Part shown: piece by piece, positions 16,703 to 25,563 of the stretch | Layout of the letters: each line of letters begins with the position of its first letter | How positions within the stretch are numbered: the first letter of the stretch is position 1 | NCBI GenBank assembly: GCA_902168205.1 | Contig: CABHOK010000007.1 | Span: forward strand, 62,001 to 126,000 | Source: an uncultured Chitinophaga sp. | GTDB lineage: Bacteria > Bacteroidota > Bacteroidia > Cytophagales > Cyclobacteriaceae | DNA length: 64,000 nucleotides | Direction: 5' to 3' | Notes under the pieces: generated by a model | What the model was told of the DNA's origin: nothing | Databases searched by the model: none | What the model saw: the letters and a program-made list of their open reading frames with translations, nothing else | Made by a program: the position numbers and the translations under genes

Positions 16703-19700
16703 CTACTCTAAACTTAAAACCTTGACTTTCTTAATAGTATTTCCACTTCTCAAAGTTACAAAATAAATCCCTGTCGGAAATTTTCCCAAATCAAACTCGC
16801 CCAAATATCCCTGATCATAAGGTATCATAGCAATTTTTCCGATCTGTACACCAAATGCGTTGGTTATATGCAACTCTTTGCTAGTTAATTGCTTAGATTC
16901 AACCTTTAACAATTTTCCCTTGGCTACAGGATTCGGATAAACCCTATATCCACCGAAATCAAACTGCAAATCTTCTGCGAAAATGTTTTGTTTTGATACC
17001 AGAATGCATGCTCCAGTAACAACTTCGAGCGTGTATTCTCCGGATTCAGCGATATTTACAACCTTTTCTTCCCCTATTATCGTGCCATCGAAGTACCAGG
17101 TGTTCCCGGCCTCATAATTCGATGTTAGTACGTTTTTCTCCCCTACCGTGATCGTAGCCGGTTGAATTTCTTCAACAAAAACGGTGACCTCCACGGACGA
17201 TAGCGATGTGGCACACGAAGCATTTTGTTCCGAGATGGTGAACACGTTCTCGCCAACCAACACCTTGTCGTTTGGTATGGTGAGTTCAAGTATACCTCCA
17301 TTGCTGCGCTGGCGTATAACTTCGTCCGGCTGGCCTCGCATCGTAACAGCATAGTCGTTACCGCCCTGAGAGCCGTTAATCTTTATCACCACGTTTTCAC
17401 CTTTACAAATGCGCGACTCATGCGCCAATGTATATGCAGGTTCGTTCGCTGGGGAGATGGAAATATAGAATCGCTCGGAACCATAACTGTGAACATCCGA
17501 GGTTACATCAAACTCGTAGGAACGCAATTCCTTTATCGATACCTGGGCGTTGGTAAACTTATCGGTCAGCGATAATGCTATACCCTTGGTAAACGACTCC
17601 AGCTCAGAAAAATCAAGTCGGTAGTGGCCTTCTTCAATATTGCTGACATCCAGTTTAATCGTATTCTGACAGCTTAATGCAGGAAGTGAGTTGATGGAAA
17701 GTCTTTTGTCATTACCCAACATTGTGGAGACATTAAAAGAACTGTTCATGAGCTTAAATGCGTCTGCATGATTGTCGAACTGTTCAGTCGCATCTTCACG
17801 GAAGTGAATAACTGTTTCATCGCGATATGCTCCTTGTCGCAACGTAATACGAAGTACGTTTTCAGGCGCAGCCTCTCTGAAAAATATAGTCGCGGAACCT
17901 GGCGACTTCACGGTTTCAGCACAGCTGAAAGTAAACGCTCCGCTATTGGCTTTTACAAAGAAGGCTTGTCCCATCGGTATATATCGGGACCCTCCGTTTG
18001 TACCCAAGGTACCATTAAAGGTTGCGTACACAGGCGGATTGACTGAGTTATCAATCATATATATAGTATTGTCCAAACCGGTCTTCGTCCATCCGGCTGC
18101 TGCGTTCCAATCGATAGTTGAAGGATATGGATTTCCTACCAGGTTCCATCCGTCATTCGCGTCAACTCCTGAGGATGTATAGGACATAAAGGTAGTAAAA
18201 TTGACTGTTCCTGAATTGATAGGATTTCGCACATCCCAGCGGGCGTTTCCGCGTGTTGATATCGGAGGCATATTCCCACGGATGAATAATGTATATCCTC
18301 TCCCGGTAGTAAATGTTTCTGTATTGGCGTTTAATGGAAAATCCTGGTACCCATCGTTAACATCATTGGCTCCGCTGCCATTTATATCCGTGATAACAGA
18401 TTCATTATATAAAAACATGGATTGTGAAGTTCCGCAACCACTACAAACTGAAGTACCGGTAAACGACCCGGTAATCGGTATCTCTGCCTGAATATCCTGC
18501 ACGGTTGCATTCTGAACTGGCGATGATATATATCTATATATTCGACCGTTATTAAACGAGGGGCTGTTATTGCCTCCTTCAATAGACATATACCGTTGAA
18601 CCGTTACGTTACCCGTTACCTGTGATGTACCGGAGAGCGCAGCAATAGCAGCATCGACTGCCGGATCATCGTCTGTGGAAAGTAACGTTAATATACCGGT
18701 ACCTGTTGTTCCATCGGCATCCACCACCGCATTGGCTGTAATTGATAATGTGCCTCGTACGGTATGGCTGTTTTCAAAGCGTACATCGGTAGCAGCGGTA
18801 GAGTTTGCCACAGATATATTGTTGAAGGCTGTAACGCTACTGCCACTTACAACCTGCGTAACCGCGGCCGTTCCTAAAAACGCAACGGTACCAGTACCCG
18901 CATTGAATGTCCCGTTATTTGTAAAAGCGCCATGCACGTTAAATGTTGCCGGCGAAGTAAGCGTACCGCTGATGCTTACATTCTGGAAGGAAGGATTGGA
19001 TGTCCCCAGTATAGAAGACGTTCCGGCAAATATGATTGTTCCATTGTTACGATTAAATGTGCCGCTATTGGTTACATCTCCTGACACCGTCAGCGTTGAA
19101 CTGGGAGCATTAAATGTACCGCCCGATATCGTAAGTGATCCGACATTAACTGTATTGGCTCCGCTTGTAAATGTACCCGATGTAACTGAAAATGTGCCAG
19201 ACGCTGTTATCGCTGCTGCCAGCGTAATTGTTCCGGCGCTGCAGGTAACATTGTTAAGCGAACCTCTTGCCTCTGCCCCGGTAGTCATGGTTCCCCCGGT
19301 AAAGGCAAGGTTATAGGGGCCACCTGCAGGTACTGCACTGGTACCCGTAAAAGATGCCGCAGAATTTCGGGTAACATTGGTTCCATTACCGAAAGTCAGT
19401 CCTGATATATTATCAACTATACCATCGGCAAGGTTGAAGGTAGTTAACACGGTGACACTACTGTTCAATGTAACCAGCGTACCTGTTGTTGCTCTGTTAA
19501 GGGTAAAACTGCCAAGCGTATTACCGGTTGGAGAAAATGCGAGGGTTCCCAATACACCTGCATCAAGAATGCTAAGTGATGACGATGCGTCTGACGATAT
19601 AACACCACCCGTTAGGGTATTATTAAATTGTGAGCGTAACTCAAGCGTCTGCCCTTCTATATATAGTGTTGTACCGGTAGCCAGGTTCAGATCGTCAAAT

Positions 19701-21487
19701 ACTACCAGCGGTGCATTCATATCAACGGCTCCATTGTCGATGGTAATATCCAGTGTAGTAAGGTCCTGTGCAAAGACAATCGTCTCTCCTGCCCGATCAA
19801 CGGTGATTGTCTCAACGGCGGTGGCACCAAAAAGCGGGAAGTCCATACCAAGACTTCCTGATCCGCCAATCTGCAGATTGCAATTATCTCCGTTAAAGAA
19901 TATATAGTTACCACCTGATATCGTACCATTCACGACCAGAATAGCATCAGCATCACCACTGTTTAGATTTATATTTCCGCCAGTAAGGCCTATATCTCCG
20001 TCTACTTGCAATGTTCGTACATTGGTGGTAGTCGTAAGCGAAATATCTCCGCCAGTAAGGTATACATTCCTAGAAATGATCAGATCATCGTTTGCTACAT
20101 TCAGGTTACCGGTGGTGATATAAAGATCTCTCCCTAATGTAAGCGATGTAGGTGTACCCAATTCCAAAGAGACACCGGATGCATTGTTAATCTCGGCATC
20201 AACGTCTGGTGTCGAAGGATGTCCATCTCCTATAAATTGCGGGGCGGCACCACCATAAACAATTCTGGAATCTGTATTGAATATTCTGTCTTCAACGCGT
20301 ACGTTACCCAAACCATCAAAGGCTCCGGTTATTATAGCACCTGTTGAATTTTCTGACTCGACAATGAGCGTTCCGCTCACCGTCAAAGAACTGCTGGTTC
20401 CTCCCAACAATTGAGACTCACCAATCAATCGCAGGGAATGGCCTGCCGGTATAGTATAGTTGAGCAAGCTGACATCGCTGATTGTGCCTGTATTTAAAAA
20501 TGTATGATCGATTCCCGGATCAACAAAGTTGATATCCCCACTACCTATACCGATCTCCGATAACGTTCCGCTGACAAGATCGAAGTTGTTACCTATATTT
20601 AAAACACCGGCACCATTTCTCGAAATAGCAAGAAGTCCACCGGGAGCATTCATACTGAAATCTGTTCCGATATTCAGCGTACATACACCTGATGTTGTAA
20701 CATCCGAACCCGTGGCGTTCGTGGAAGTATATATAAAACTTCCGGTAATATCATATATAGTTCCGGGCGCGCCTCCTGTAGTCGTCAAGCGTACACGTGC
20801 GGTGTTCTCAATAGATAGATCTCCGCCAATAGATATTGTTGGATTTTGAGTAGTTGCCATTTGAAGAACCGCTGTACCGGTATTGATAACCCGGAAATTT
20901 CCGGCAATCGAAGTCAACAAGCCATTCATGTTGAACGTGTTGGTTTGCGCGGTACAATCCCACACAACATTGCCAAAGGACTGCGACCAGTTACCTGCAG
21001 CACTACTGAAAGAGTACGAAGTATATCCTTCAATCTGTACGGTTGAATTTATATTCCATGAGGCCAGCGGTATAGCTCCTTGCGTTGTTGTGAAGAGATG
21101 TCTATAGATCGAGCCTGATTCAAAGACAAGGTTGTTCCCCGTGGTGCCGGTAAGATTGGACAAGTCTTCTCTCACTAACGTTCCATTGATATAATTCTGA
21201 GCAAACCCCGGACTTGCCTCCGATAGAAAATCCAGTGTGCCGCCGGCATTTATCGTTACCTGAGAATTTAATGTTAGACCATCAATTGTAACTGAATACC
21301 CATTGGGTATAGATACATTGTGATTGATGACAATAGCGGAAGAATTGGTATTGGTTGGGATTATACCACCAACCCAAGTTGAAGTGGCGTTCCAGGGACC
21401 ATCTTGATTAGAGGTAATTGTTTGTGCATGTAAATAACCTGTAAACAATATGAACCCGATACTCAGTGCGAGTTTAGTCATATTCAT
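16703..21487 (-). CDS. Giant surface protein with T9SS type A sorting domain
   Basis: 1594 residues. Signal peptide 1-21 (ending LHA, then QT). Residues about 25-1010 are a Gly/Thr/Asn/Ser-rich repetitive region with many short motifs of the form GTxNxxxG, probably a beta-helix. A region starting VTVQRYMSI (around 1010) is of the kind often found before the end in Bacteroidota adhesins. Ig-like stretches follow. The C-terminus has VYPNPVAKGKLL and ends IKKVKVLSLE, the T9SS type A signal that sends the protein across the outer membrane. Being inside the polysaccharide locus suggests a surface or matrix protein attached to the glycan. The start at 21487 lies in a stem (see 21483-21548); ATG at 21481 is an alternative. 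Confidence 0.85.
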   Translation of the reverse strand: MNMTKLALSIGFILFTGYLHAQTITSNQDGPWNATSTWVGGIIPTNTNSSAIVINHNVSIPNGYSVTIDGLTLNSQVTINAGGTLDFLSEASPGFAQNYINGTLVREDLSNLTGTTGNNLVFESGSIYRHLFTTTQGAIPLASWNINSTVQIEGYTSYSFSSAAGNWSQSFGNVVWDCTAQTNTFNMNGLLTSIAGNFRVINTGTAVLQMATTQNPTISIGGDLSIENTARVRLTTTGGAPGTIYDITGSFIYTSTNATGSDVTTSGVCTLNIGTDFSMNAPGGLLAISRNGAGVLNIGNNFDLVSGTLSEIGIGSGDINFVDPGIDHTFLNTGTISDVSLLNYTIPAGHSLRLIGESQLLGGTSSSLTVSGTLIVESENSTGAIITGAFDGLGNVRVEDRIFNTDSRIVYGGAAPQFIGDGHPSTPDVDAEINNASGVSLELGTPTSLTLGRDLYITTGNLNVANDDLIISRNVYLTGGDISLTTTTNVRTLQVDGDIGLTGGNINLNSGDADAILVVNGTISGGNYIFFNGDNCNLQIGGSGSLGMDFPLFGATAVETITVDRAGETIVFAQDLTTLDITIDNGAVDMNAPLVVFDDLNLATGTTLYIEGQTLELRSQFNNTLTGGVISSDASSSLSILDAGVLGTLAFSPTGNTLGSFTLNRATTGTLVTLNSSVTVLTTFNLADGIVDNISGLTFGNGTNVTRNSAASFTGTSAVPAGGPYNLAFTGGTMTTGAEARGSLNNVTCSAGTITLAAAITASGTFSVTSGTFTSGANTVNVGSLTISGGTFNAPSSTLTVSGDVTNSGTFNRNNGTIIFAGTSSILGTSNPSFQNVSISGTLTSPATFNVHGAFTNNGTFNAGTGTVAFLGTAAVTQVVSGSSVTAFNNISVANSTAATDVRFENSHTVRGTLSITANAVVDADGTTGTGILTLLSTDDDPAVDAAIAALSGTSQVTGNVTVQRYMSIEGGNNSPSFNNGRIYRYISSPVQNATVQDIQAEIPITGSFTGTSVCSGCGTSQSMFLYNESVITDINGSGANDVNDGYQDFPLNANTETFTTGRGYTLFIRGNMPPISTRGNARWDVRNPINSGTVNFTTFMSYTSSGVDANDGWNLVGNPYPSTIDWNAAAGWTKTGLDNTIYMIDNSVNPPVYATFNGTLGTNGGSRYIPMGQAFFVKANSGAFTFSCAETVKSPGSATIFFREAAPENVLRITLRQGAYRDETVIHFREDATEQFDNHADAFKLMNSSFNVSTMLGNDKRLSINSLPALSCQNTIKLDVSNIEEGHYRLDFSELESFTKGIALSLTDKFTNAQVSIKELRSYEFDVTSDVHSYGSERFYISISPANEPAYTLAHESRICKGENVVIKINGSQGGNDYAVTMRGQPDEVIRQRSNGGILELTIPNDKVLVGENVFTISEQNASCATSLSSVEVTVFVEEIQPATITVGEKNVLTSNYEAGNTWYFDGTIIGEEKVVNIAESGEYTLEVVTGACILVSKQNIFAEDLQFDFGGYRVYPNPVAKGKLLKVESKQLTSKELHITNAFGVQIGKIAMIPYDQGYLGEFDLGKFPTGIYFVTLRSGNTIKKVKVLSLE

Positions 21488-21548
21488 AGGCAGAAGGACC
21501 GAAGTCCTTATTTAGGGGGATTTGTTTCTTCGGACAACTGCCTATGAA
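21483..21548 (-). promoter_or_regulatory. Leader hairpin that buries the start codon of the giant T9SS gene
   Basis: Read on the minus strand, TTCATAGGCAG (21548-21538) pairs perfectly over 11 bp with CTGCCTATGAA (21493-21483), which contains the start codon ATG at 21487-21485. Inside the loop is AAGGAC-TTCG-GTCCTT, a six-pair stem with a very stable UUCG tetraloop. A competing pairing exists between CCGAAG and CTTCGG. No T-run follows, so it is not a terminator. It could be a translational switch, thermometer or protein-binding site; no known riboswitch class matches. Confidence 0.55.
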
Positions 21549-21580
21549 GCTAGACAATATTTCTATAACATACCAACTAT

Positions 21581-22705
21581 TTAGGTATTCTTAATTATTT
21601 CAACTATACCAGAAAGTTGTTGAGCAGTTAGGTTTGATCCTGACGGTAAACACAGTCCTGTCTCAAAAAGTTTTTCAGATACTCCGGATGTATAGGATGG
21701 ATATTCTTGGAAGACAGGCTGCATGTGCATCGGCTTCCATAACGGTCTGCTCTCGATGTTTTCTTTCTCAAGTGTGAGTCTCAGTTTCTCGCGATCAAAT
21801 CCTGTCTGTGCCGGATCGATCAATATAGTTGTCAACCAACGGTTGGCATAGGCCCCCTCAAACTCACTTTGAAACACGATGCCTTTAATACCTGCCAATT
21901 CTTTTTTGTAGAAGTTAAATACATTTCTGCGTTGACGTACACGCTCATCCAACACACGAAGTTGTCCACGACCTATACCTGCACTGATGTTGCTGAGGCG
22001 ATAGTTATAGCCTATATGTGTATGCTCATAGTGAGGAGCAGCATCACGTGCTTGTGTAGCCAGGAATTTTGCTTTGGCAATCCAGTCTTTGTTCTCCGAT
22101 ACAAGAGCACCACCACCGGAGGTAGTTATGATCTTGTTACCATTGAATGAATAAATACCCATATCGCTCATGGTACCAAGCTTCTTTCCAAAGTAACTTG
22201 AACCAAGTCCTTCAGCAGCATCTTCGATCACCGGTATATCATACTGTTTTGCTACTGCATTTATTTCATTCATTTTGGCAGGCATGCCGTATAAATGAAC
22301 GATAATTATTGCCTTCGGCTTTTTGCCTTTCGCGATACGGTCTTTTATAGCCTTCTCCAGTAAAACAGGATCCATGTTCCAGGAGTCTGTTTCGGAATCA
22401 ACAAACACGGGTATAGCCTGCTGATAACGAATAGGATTGCAAGAACCTGAGAAGGTAAATGATGAACAGATAACCTCATCACCCGGATTTACATTCAACA
22501 AGATTAAAGCAAGGTGAATCGCTGCAGTACCGGATGAAAGCGCTGCACAATATTTTGTTCCATTGTACGTGGCCAACTCTTCTTCAAAAGCATTGATGTT
22601 GGGACCCACCGGAGATATCCAGTTTGCCTCGAAAGCTTCATTAACAAATTTTATTTCTTCCCCACCCATGTGAGGAGACGACAGGTAAATCTTTTCTTTA
22701 GTCAT
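21581..22705 (-). CDS. DegT/DnrJ/EryC1 aminotransferase, PglE-like
   Basis: 374-residue PLP-dependent sugar aminotransferase from the ATG at 22705 (MTKEKIYLSSP). Family features: ALSSGTAAIHLAL for phosphate binding, VIEDAAEGLGSSY with the PLP-binding Asp, and SFNGNKIITTSGGG with the Schiff-base Lys. GGEEIKFVNEAFEANWISPVG is typical of the PglE/perosamine-synthase branch, which adds the 4-amino group to UDP-4-keto-6-deoxy-GlcNAc. The CapD/PglF- and PglD-like genes in the same locus fit this. It might also supply LegC activity, since no separate LegC is seen. Confidence 0.87.
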   Translation of the reverse strand: MTKEKIYLSSPHMGGEEIKFVNEAFEANWISPVGPNINAFEEELATYNGTKYCAALSSGTAAIHLALILLNVNPGDEVICSSFTFSGSCNPIRYQQAIPVFVDSETDSWNMDPVLLEKAIKDRIAKGKKPKAIIIVHLYGMPAKMNEINAVAKQYDIPVIEDAAEGLGSSYFGKKLGTMSDMGIYSFNGNKIITTSGGGALVSENKDWIAKAKFLATQARDAAPHYEHTHIGYNYRLSNISAGIGRGQLRVLDERVRQRRNVFNFYKKELAGIKGIVFQSEFEGAYANRWLTTILIDPAQTGFDREKLRLTLEKENIESRPLWKPMHMQPVFQEYPSYTSGVSEKLFETGLCLPSGSNLTAQQLSGIVEIIKNT

Positions 22706-22726
22706 ATGCAAAAAGGCAAATATACA

Positions 22727-23134
22727 TTAAACAGTTTTTCCGTTAGAGCTTATTTTCTTTTGATAGTAAAATGCAGGGATCAACAGCAGTAATAGCGTTG
22801 GATTGAGAATCAATCTGTGTAAAAACGAAAGTAACGGCCCATTGTATGCAGGATATTGAATTTTCAGTATGAAGTATGGGATCAGAAAAAATACAATCCC
22901 TATCCCCTGAACCCACAGCGCAAATATCACGTACTTTCTTTCCGCAAACAACGCGAAGATCAACCCAATGGTAAGGAAATCATTTAACAGAAAACGGATT
23001 GATCGGTTTATAATGAACTGATGAATCTGATGATCGGACACCTCCATTGCTGCTGCAATATTGATGCGCTGGAACAGGAACACCACGATAAGTCCGGCAA
23101 CCGATACTATCCCAAGGACGATGCGTACTTTCAT
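22727..23134 (-). CDS. Exosortase F system-associated membrane protein
   Basis: 135 residues with four hydrophobic helices (about 5-23, 50-66, 70-95, 112-125). The NRSIRFLLND block and its position, overlapping the xrtF stop by 4 bp (ATGA), match the small partner protein that regularly accompanies XrtF in Bacteroidota. Its biochemical role is unknown; it is assumed to help the exosortase in the inner membrane. Assignment rests on context and general resemblance. Confidence 0.72.
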   Translation of the reverse strand: MKVRIVLGIVSVAGLIVVFLFQRINIAAAMEVSDHQIHQFIINRSIRFLLNDFLTIGLIFALFAERKYVIFALWVQGIGIVFFLIPYFILKIQYPAYNGPLLSFLHRLILNPTLLLLLIPAFYYQKKISSNGKTV

Positions 23135-23673
23135 GATTGTTTCTTATCCGCTGACGAAATGCGCACCCACCACACCCACAAGATCAAGACAGCTACATAA
23201 ATGATGGCTGTGAATAAATACTTATGCGTAAAGTACATATACTTCGGCATGCTATTCGACACCCAGAATAGCAATGATATTCGCCCCAGGTTTATAAGAT
23301 GTATACATAGAATACCCAGCGGTATAAACCACAACATTCTTTTGGTAAAAGGACCAAATGCAATTATAAAAGCCAGGAATACAATGACTACGTTTACTCC
23401 GTTGCAGCCTTCGTAGACCGACACTATATTTTTCCCATCGCACACCAAAGATGTCGTAGGCTTTTTGAGTGAATCAACAGCAACAACATCCGTCCCGAAA
23501 ACTCTCAACACAAATGCAGAATTATTTGATGCTAGTATCGTTATAGGATCAGGATTGGGATGATATGATGTTATATAGAAGCCATACAACAGATTTAATA
23601 CAACATATAGCCCGACAAACTTTACCAGGAAAAATATAGTTGGCTTAAACTCTTTCAATGAAATGGATGCCAT
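23131..23673 (-). CDS. xrtF: Exosortase family protein XrtF
   Basis: 180 residues from the ATG at 23673, two bases after the preceding stop; a TTG at 23679 would add two residues. An integral membrane cysteine transpeptidase-like protein of the exosortase/archaeosortase family. The proposed catalytic triad is present: Cys90 in YEGCNGVNV, Arg131 in NLGRISLLF and His150 in FTHKYLF. The compact size and missing long N-terminal part fit the XrtF type, not the longer XrtA. Exosortases cut C-terminal sorting signals of exported proteins, often linked to exopolysaccharide loci as here. Confidence 0.88.
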   Translation of the reverse strand: MASISLKEFKPTIFFLVKFVGLYVVLNLLYGFYITSYHPNPDPITILASNNSAFVLRVFGTDVVAVDSLKKPTTSLVCDGKNIVSVYEGCNGVNVVIVFLAFIIAFGPFTKRMLWFIPLGILCIHLINLGRISLLFWVSNSMPKYMYFTHKYLFTAIIYVAVLILWVWWVRISSADKKQS

Positions 23674-23675
23674 CT

Positions 23676-24302
23676 TCAAATCTCTTTAGCCGGAACACCT
23701 GCCACAGTAGTGCGTTGTAAAACATCTTTCAATACAACAGCCCCCATCCCTACTGTACACGATTCTCCCAATGATGCCTGGTTCAAAATATTAGCGCCCG
23801 ACCCTATAAATGCAGATCGTGCTATAGTTACCTCTCCTGCTATATTTACTCCACACATAATGGAAGAATAATCTTCAACGCTACAATCGTGACCTATTGT
23901 TGTATTCAGATTAATCAAAACATGTTTACCTATATATATATCGGTGGTCAGGATACAGCCTGCTGTAACAATGCTGCCTGCTCCTATAGTAATCGAAGCG
24001 GAGTCCTGCATAATAACAGAAGGATGAATCAACGTTGGAAAGTATACGGAATATTTCAACAATTGTTCTTCAAGTCGCTGCTTTACCAACGGACTACCTA
24101 CAGCAAGAACAACATTCACGGTTGAAGTCATTGCTTGCATTACGGACACTCCTCCTAACACCTTCAATCCTTTTACCGATGTGCCCGGGGGTACTTTGTC
24201 ATCGATGAAACCTATCGGCTGCCATTCGGGTAAAGCACGAATCATCGTCAGTATTTCACGTCCTAATCCACCGGCTCCATATATGATGAGCTCCTTTTTC
24301 AT
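23676..24302 (-). CDS. NeuD/PglD-family sugar O/N-acetyltransferase (first copy)
   Basis: 208 residues. The N-terminal nucleotide-sugar-binding Rossmann part has IIYGAGGLGREI (5-16). The C-terminal left-handed beta helix (about 95-208) contains hexapeptide repeats and INLNTTIGHDCSVEDYSS, where His is the likely catalytic base, and ends VAGVPAKEI. PglD acetylates the 4-amino sugar to UDP-diacetylbacillosamine with acetyl-CoA; NeuD and LegH proteins share the fold. It overlaps the second copy by 4 bp. Confidence 0.85.
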   Translation of the reverse strand: MKKELIIYGAGGLGREILTMIRALPEWQPIGFIDDKVPPGTSVKGLKVLGGVSVMQAMTSTVNVVLAVGSPLVKQRLEEQLLKYSVYFPTLIHPSVIMQDSASITIGAGSIVTAGCILTTDIYIGKHVLINLNTTIGHDCSVEDYSSIMCGVNIAGEVTIARSAFIGSGANILNQASLGESCTVGMGAVVLKDVLQRTTVAGVPAKEI

Positions 24303-24913
24303 GACTTCTCGTATCGAATGATGCGGGCTGGATTGCCAACCGCTACAGCATAATCAGGCACATCCTGAATTACTACAGCACCGGCTCCCACCGTTGCCCA
24401 GGCACCTACTCGCTTTCCGGGAATAATAACGGAACCTGCTCCTATAAATGATCCTTCCCCTATACTTACACAACCACACAGTACTGCTCCCGGTGCGATA
24501 TGAACAAAATCTTCGATAACACAATCATGATCGATCGTAGCGCCCGTGTTAATAATTACATGGTTTCCCAACTTACATTGTGCCTGAACGATTGAACCTT
24601 GCAGCAACATGTTGCCGGTTCCTAAAGATGCAAAAGAAGAAACTATAGCAGAAGGATGGATAACATTGGTAAACGTATGTTTCGTTACCACTGCTACACG
24701 CTTTCGCACTGCGTTATTACCTATGGCGACTACGGCTTTTGCGTGGGGCTCAAACTCCGGATCATAAGAACCTCGCTGAGGTACACCGAATAAATCGCCC
24801 GAATATTTTGGATCGAAAAGAGCCGTAACCTTATGCCCCAGCGTAAGCAAACTGTCCAACACAACCCGGGCATGTTCACCGCCACCTTGTAAAATGATCT
24901 TATGTGTTTCCAC
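24299..24913 (-). CDS. NeuD/PglD-family sugar acetyltransferase (second copy)
   Basis: 204 residues from a GTG at 24913; no suitable ATG is close, and it overlaps the pglC-like gene by 14 bp. IILQGGGEHARVVLDSLL is the nucleotide-sugar site, and INTGATIDHDCVIEDFVHIAPGA carries the catalytic-base His. The end VAVGNPARIIR is typical. It differs clearly from the neighbouring copy, so the two probably act on different amino sugars. One could be PglD and the other a LegH-like enzyme for the legionaminic precursor. Confidence 0.84.
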   Translation of the reverse strand: METHKIILQGGGEHARVVLDSLLTLGHKVTALFDPKYSGDLFGVPQRGSYDPEFEPHAKAVVAIGNNAVRKRVAVVTKHTFTNVIHPSAIVSSFASLGTGNMLLQGSIVQAQCKLGNHVIINTGATIDHDCVIEDFVHIAPGAVLCGCVSIGEGSFIGAGSVIIPGKRVGAWATVGAGAVVIQDVPDYAVAVGNPARIIRYEKS

Positions 24914-25505
24914 GAAATTTCTCCATTGTTACTGAAGTGCCACTGCTGACGCCTTCAGCTTTAAATACTTTTACAACTGTCAAAAATAAGATTTTAATAT
25001 CTAACGCAAAGGATATGTGATCCACATACCAGACATCGCAGGCAAATCGCTCAGGCCAATCGAGGGCATTGCGACCATTTACCTGTGCCCAGCCTGTTAT
25101 GCCGGGTTTAACTTCGTGTCGCCTTCTTTGTTGATGATTGTAGAGTGGAAGATACTCAACCAACAACGGGCGCGGTCCAACGATAGACATATCGCCCTTC
25201 AGTACATTGATCATCTGCGGCAATTCATCCAGCGAAGTTTTCCGTACGAATTTACCAACGGCCGTCAATCGCTTATCATCAGGCAACAAGTTGCCTTGAG
25301 CATCCCGTTCATCGGTCATCGTTTTAAATTTAAACACTCGGAATATTTTGCCATTCTTACCAGGGCGCTCCTGCAGAAACCATATATTTCCTTTATTGGC
25401 AAACCACAACAGTATAATAGATATTACCAGCAGTGGAGAAGCAACAATCAACACTACAAAAGCAGTGGCTTTGTCGAAAAAAGGTTTTACTATCGATACG
25501 TACAC
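24900..25505 (-). CDS. Initiating phosphoglycosyl transferase, PglC-like
   Basis: 201 residues, GTG start. Small monotopic phosphoglycosyl transferase: one re-entrant hydrophobic helix near the N-terminus (about 15-36), then VFKFKTM, the catalytic RKTSLDELPQ with its Asp-Glu pair, GDMSIVGPRPLL, and KPGITGWAQVNGRNALDW. It transfers a sugar phosphate, probably diacetylbacillosamine-phosphate, to undecaprenyl phosphate and thereby starts the repeat unit. The short form without extra membrane helices is like PglC, not WbaP. Confidence 0.9.
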   Translation of the reverse strand: MYVSIVKPFFDKATAFVVLIVASPLLVISIILLWFANKGNIWFLQERPGKNGKIFRVFKFKTMTDERDAQGNLLPDDKRLTAVGKFVRKTSLDELPQMINVLKGDMSIVGPRPLLVEYLPLYNHQQRRRHEVKPGITGWAQVNGRNALDWPERFACDVWYVDHISFALDIKILFLTVVKVFKAEGVSSGTSVTMEKFRGNT

Positions 25506-25563
25506 ACCTTAAACTTTTATTTGCAAAGATACACGAAGCAATACATGACGAGCGCTTTTCAAT

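Noticed and set aside
18675-19907. Two long plus-strand open frames (18675-19316 and 19377-19907)
   Set aside because: They lie antisense to the repetitive part of the giant T9SS gene. Their Val/Pro-rich translations mirror the Thr/Asn/Gly repeats and match no family.
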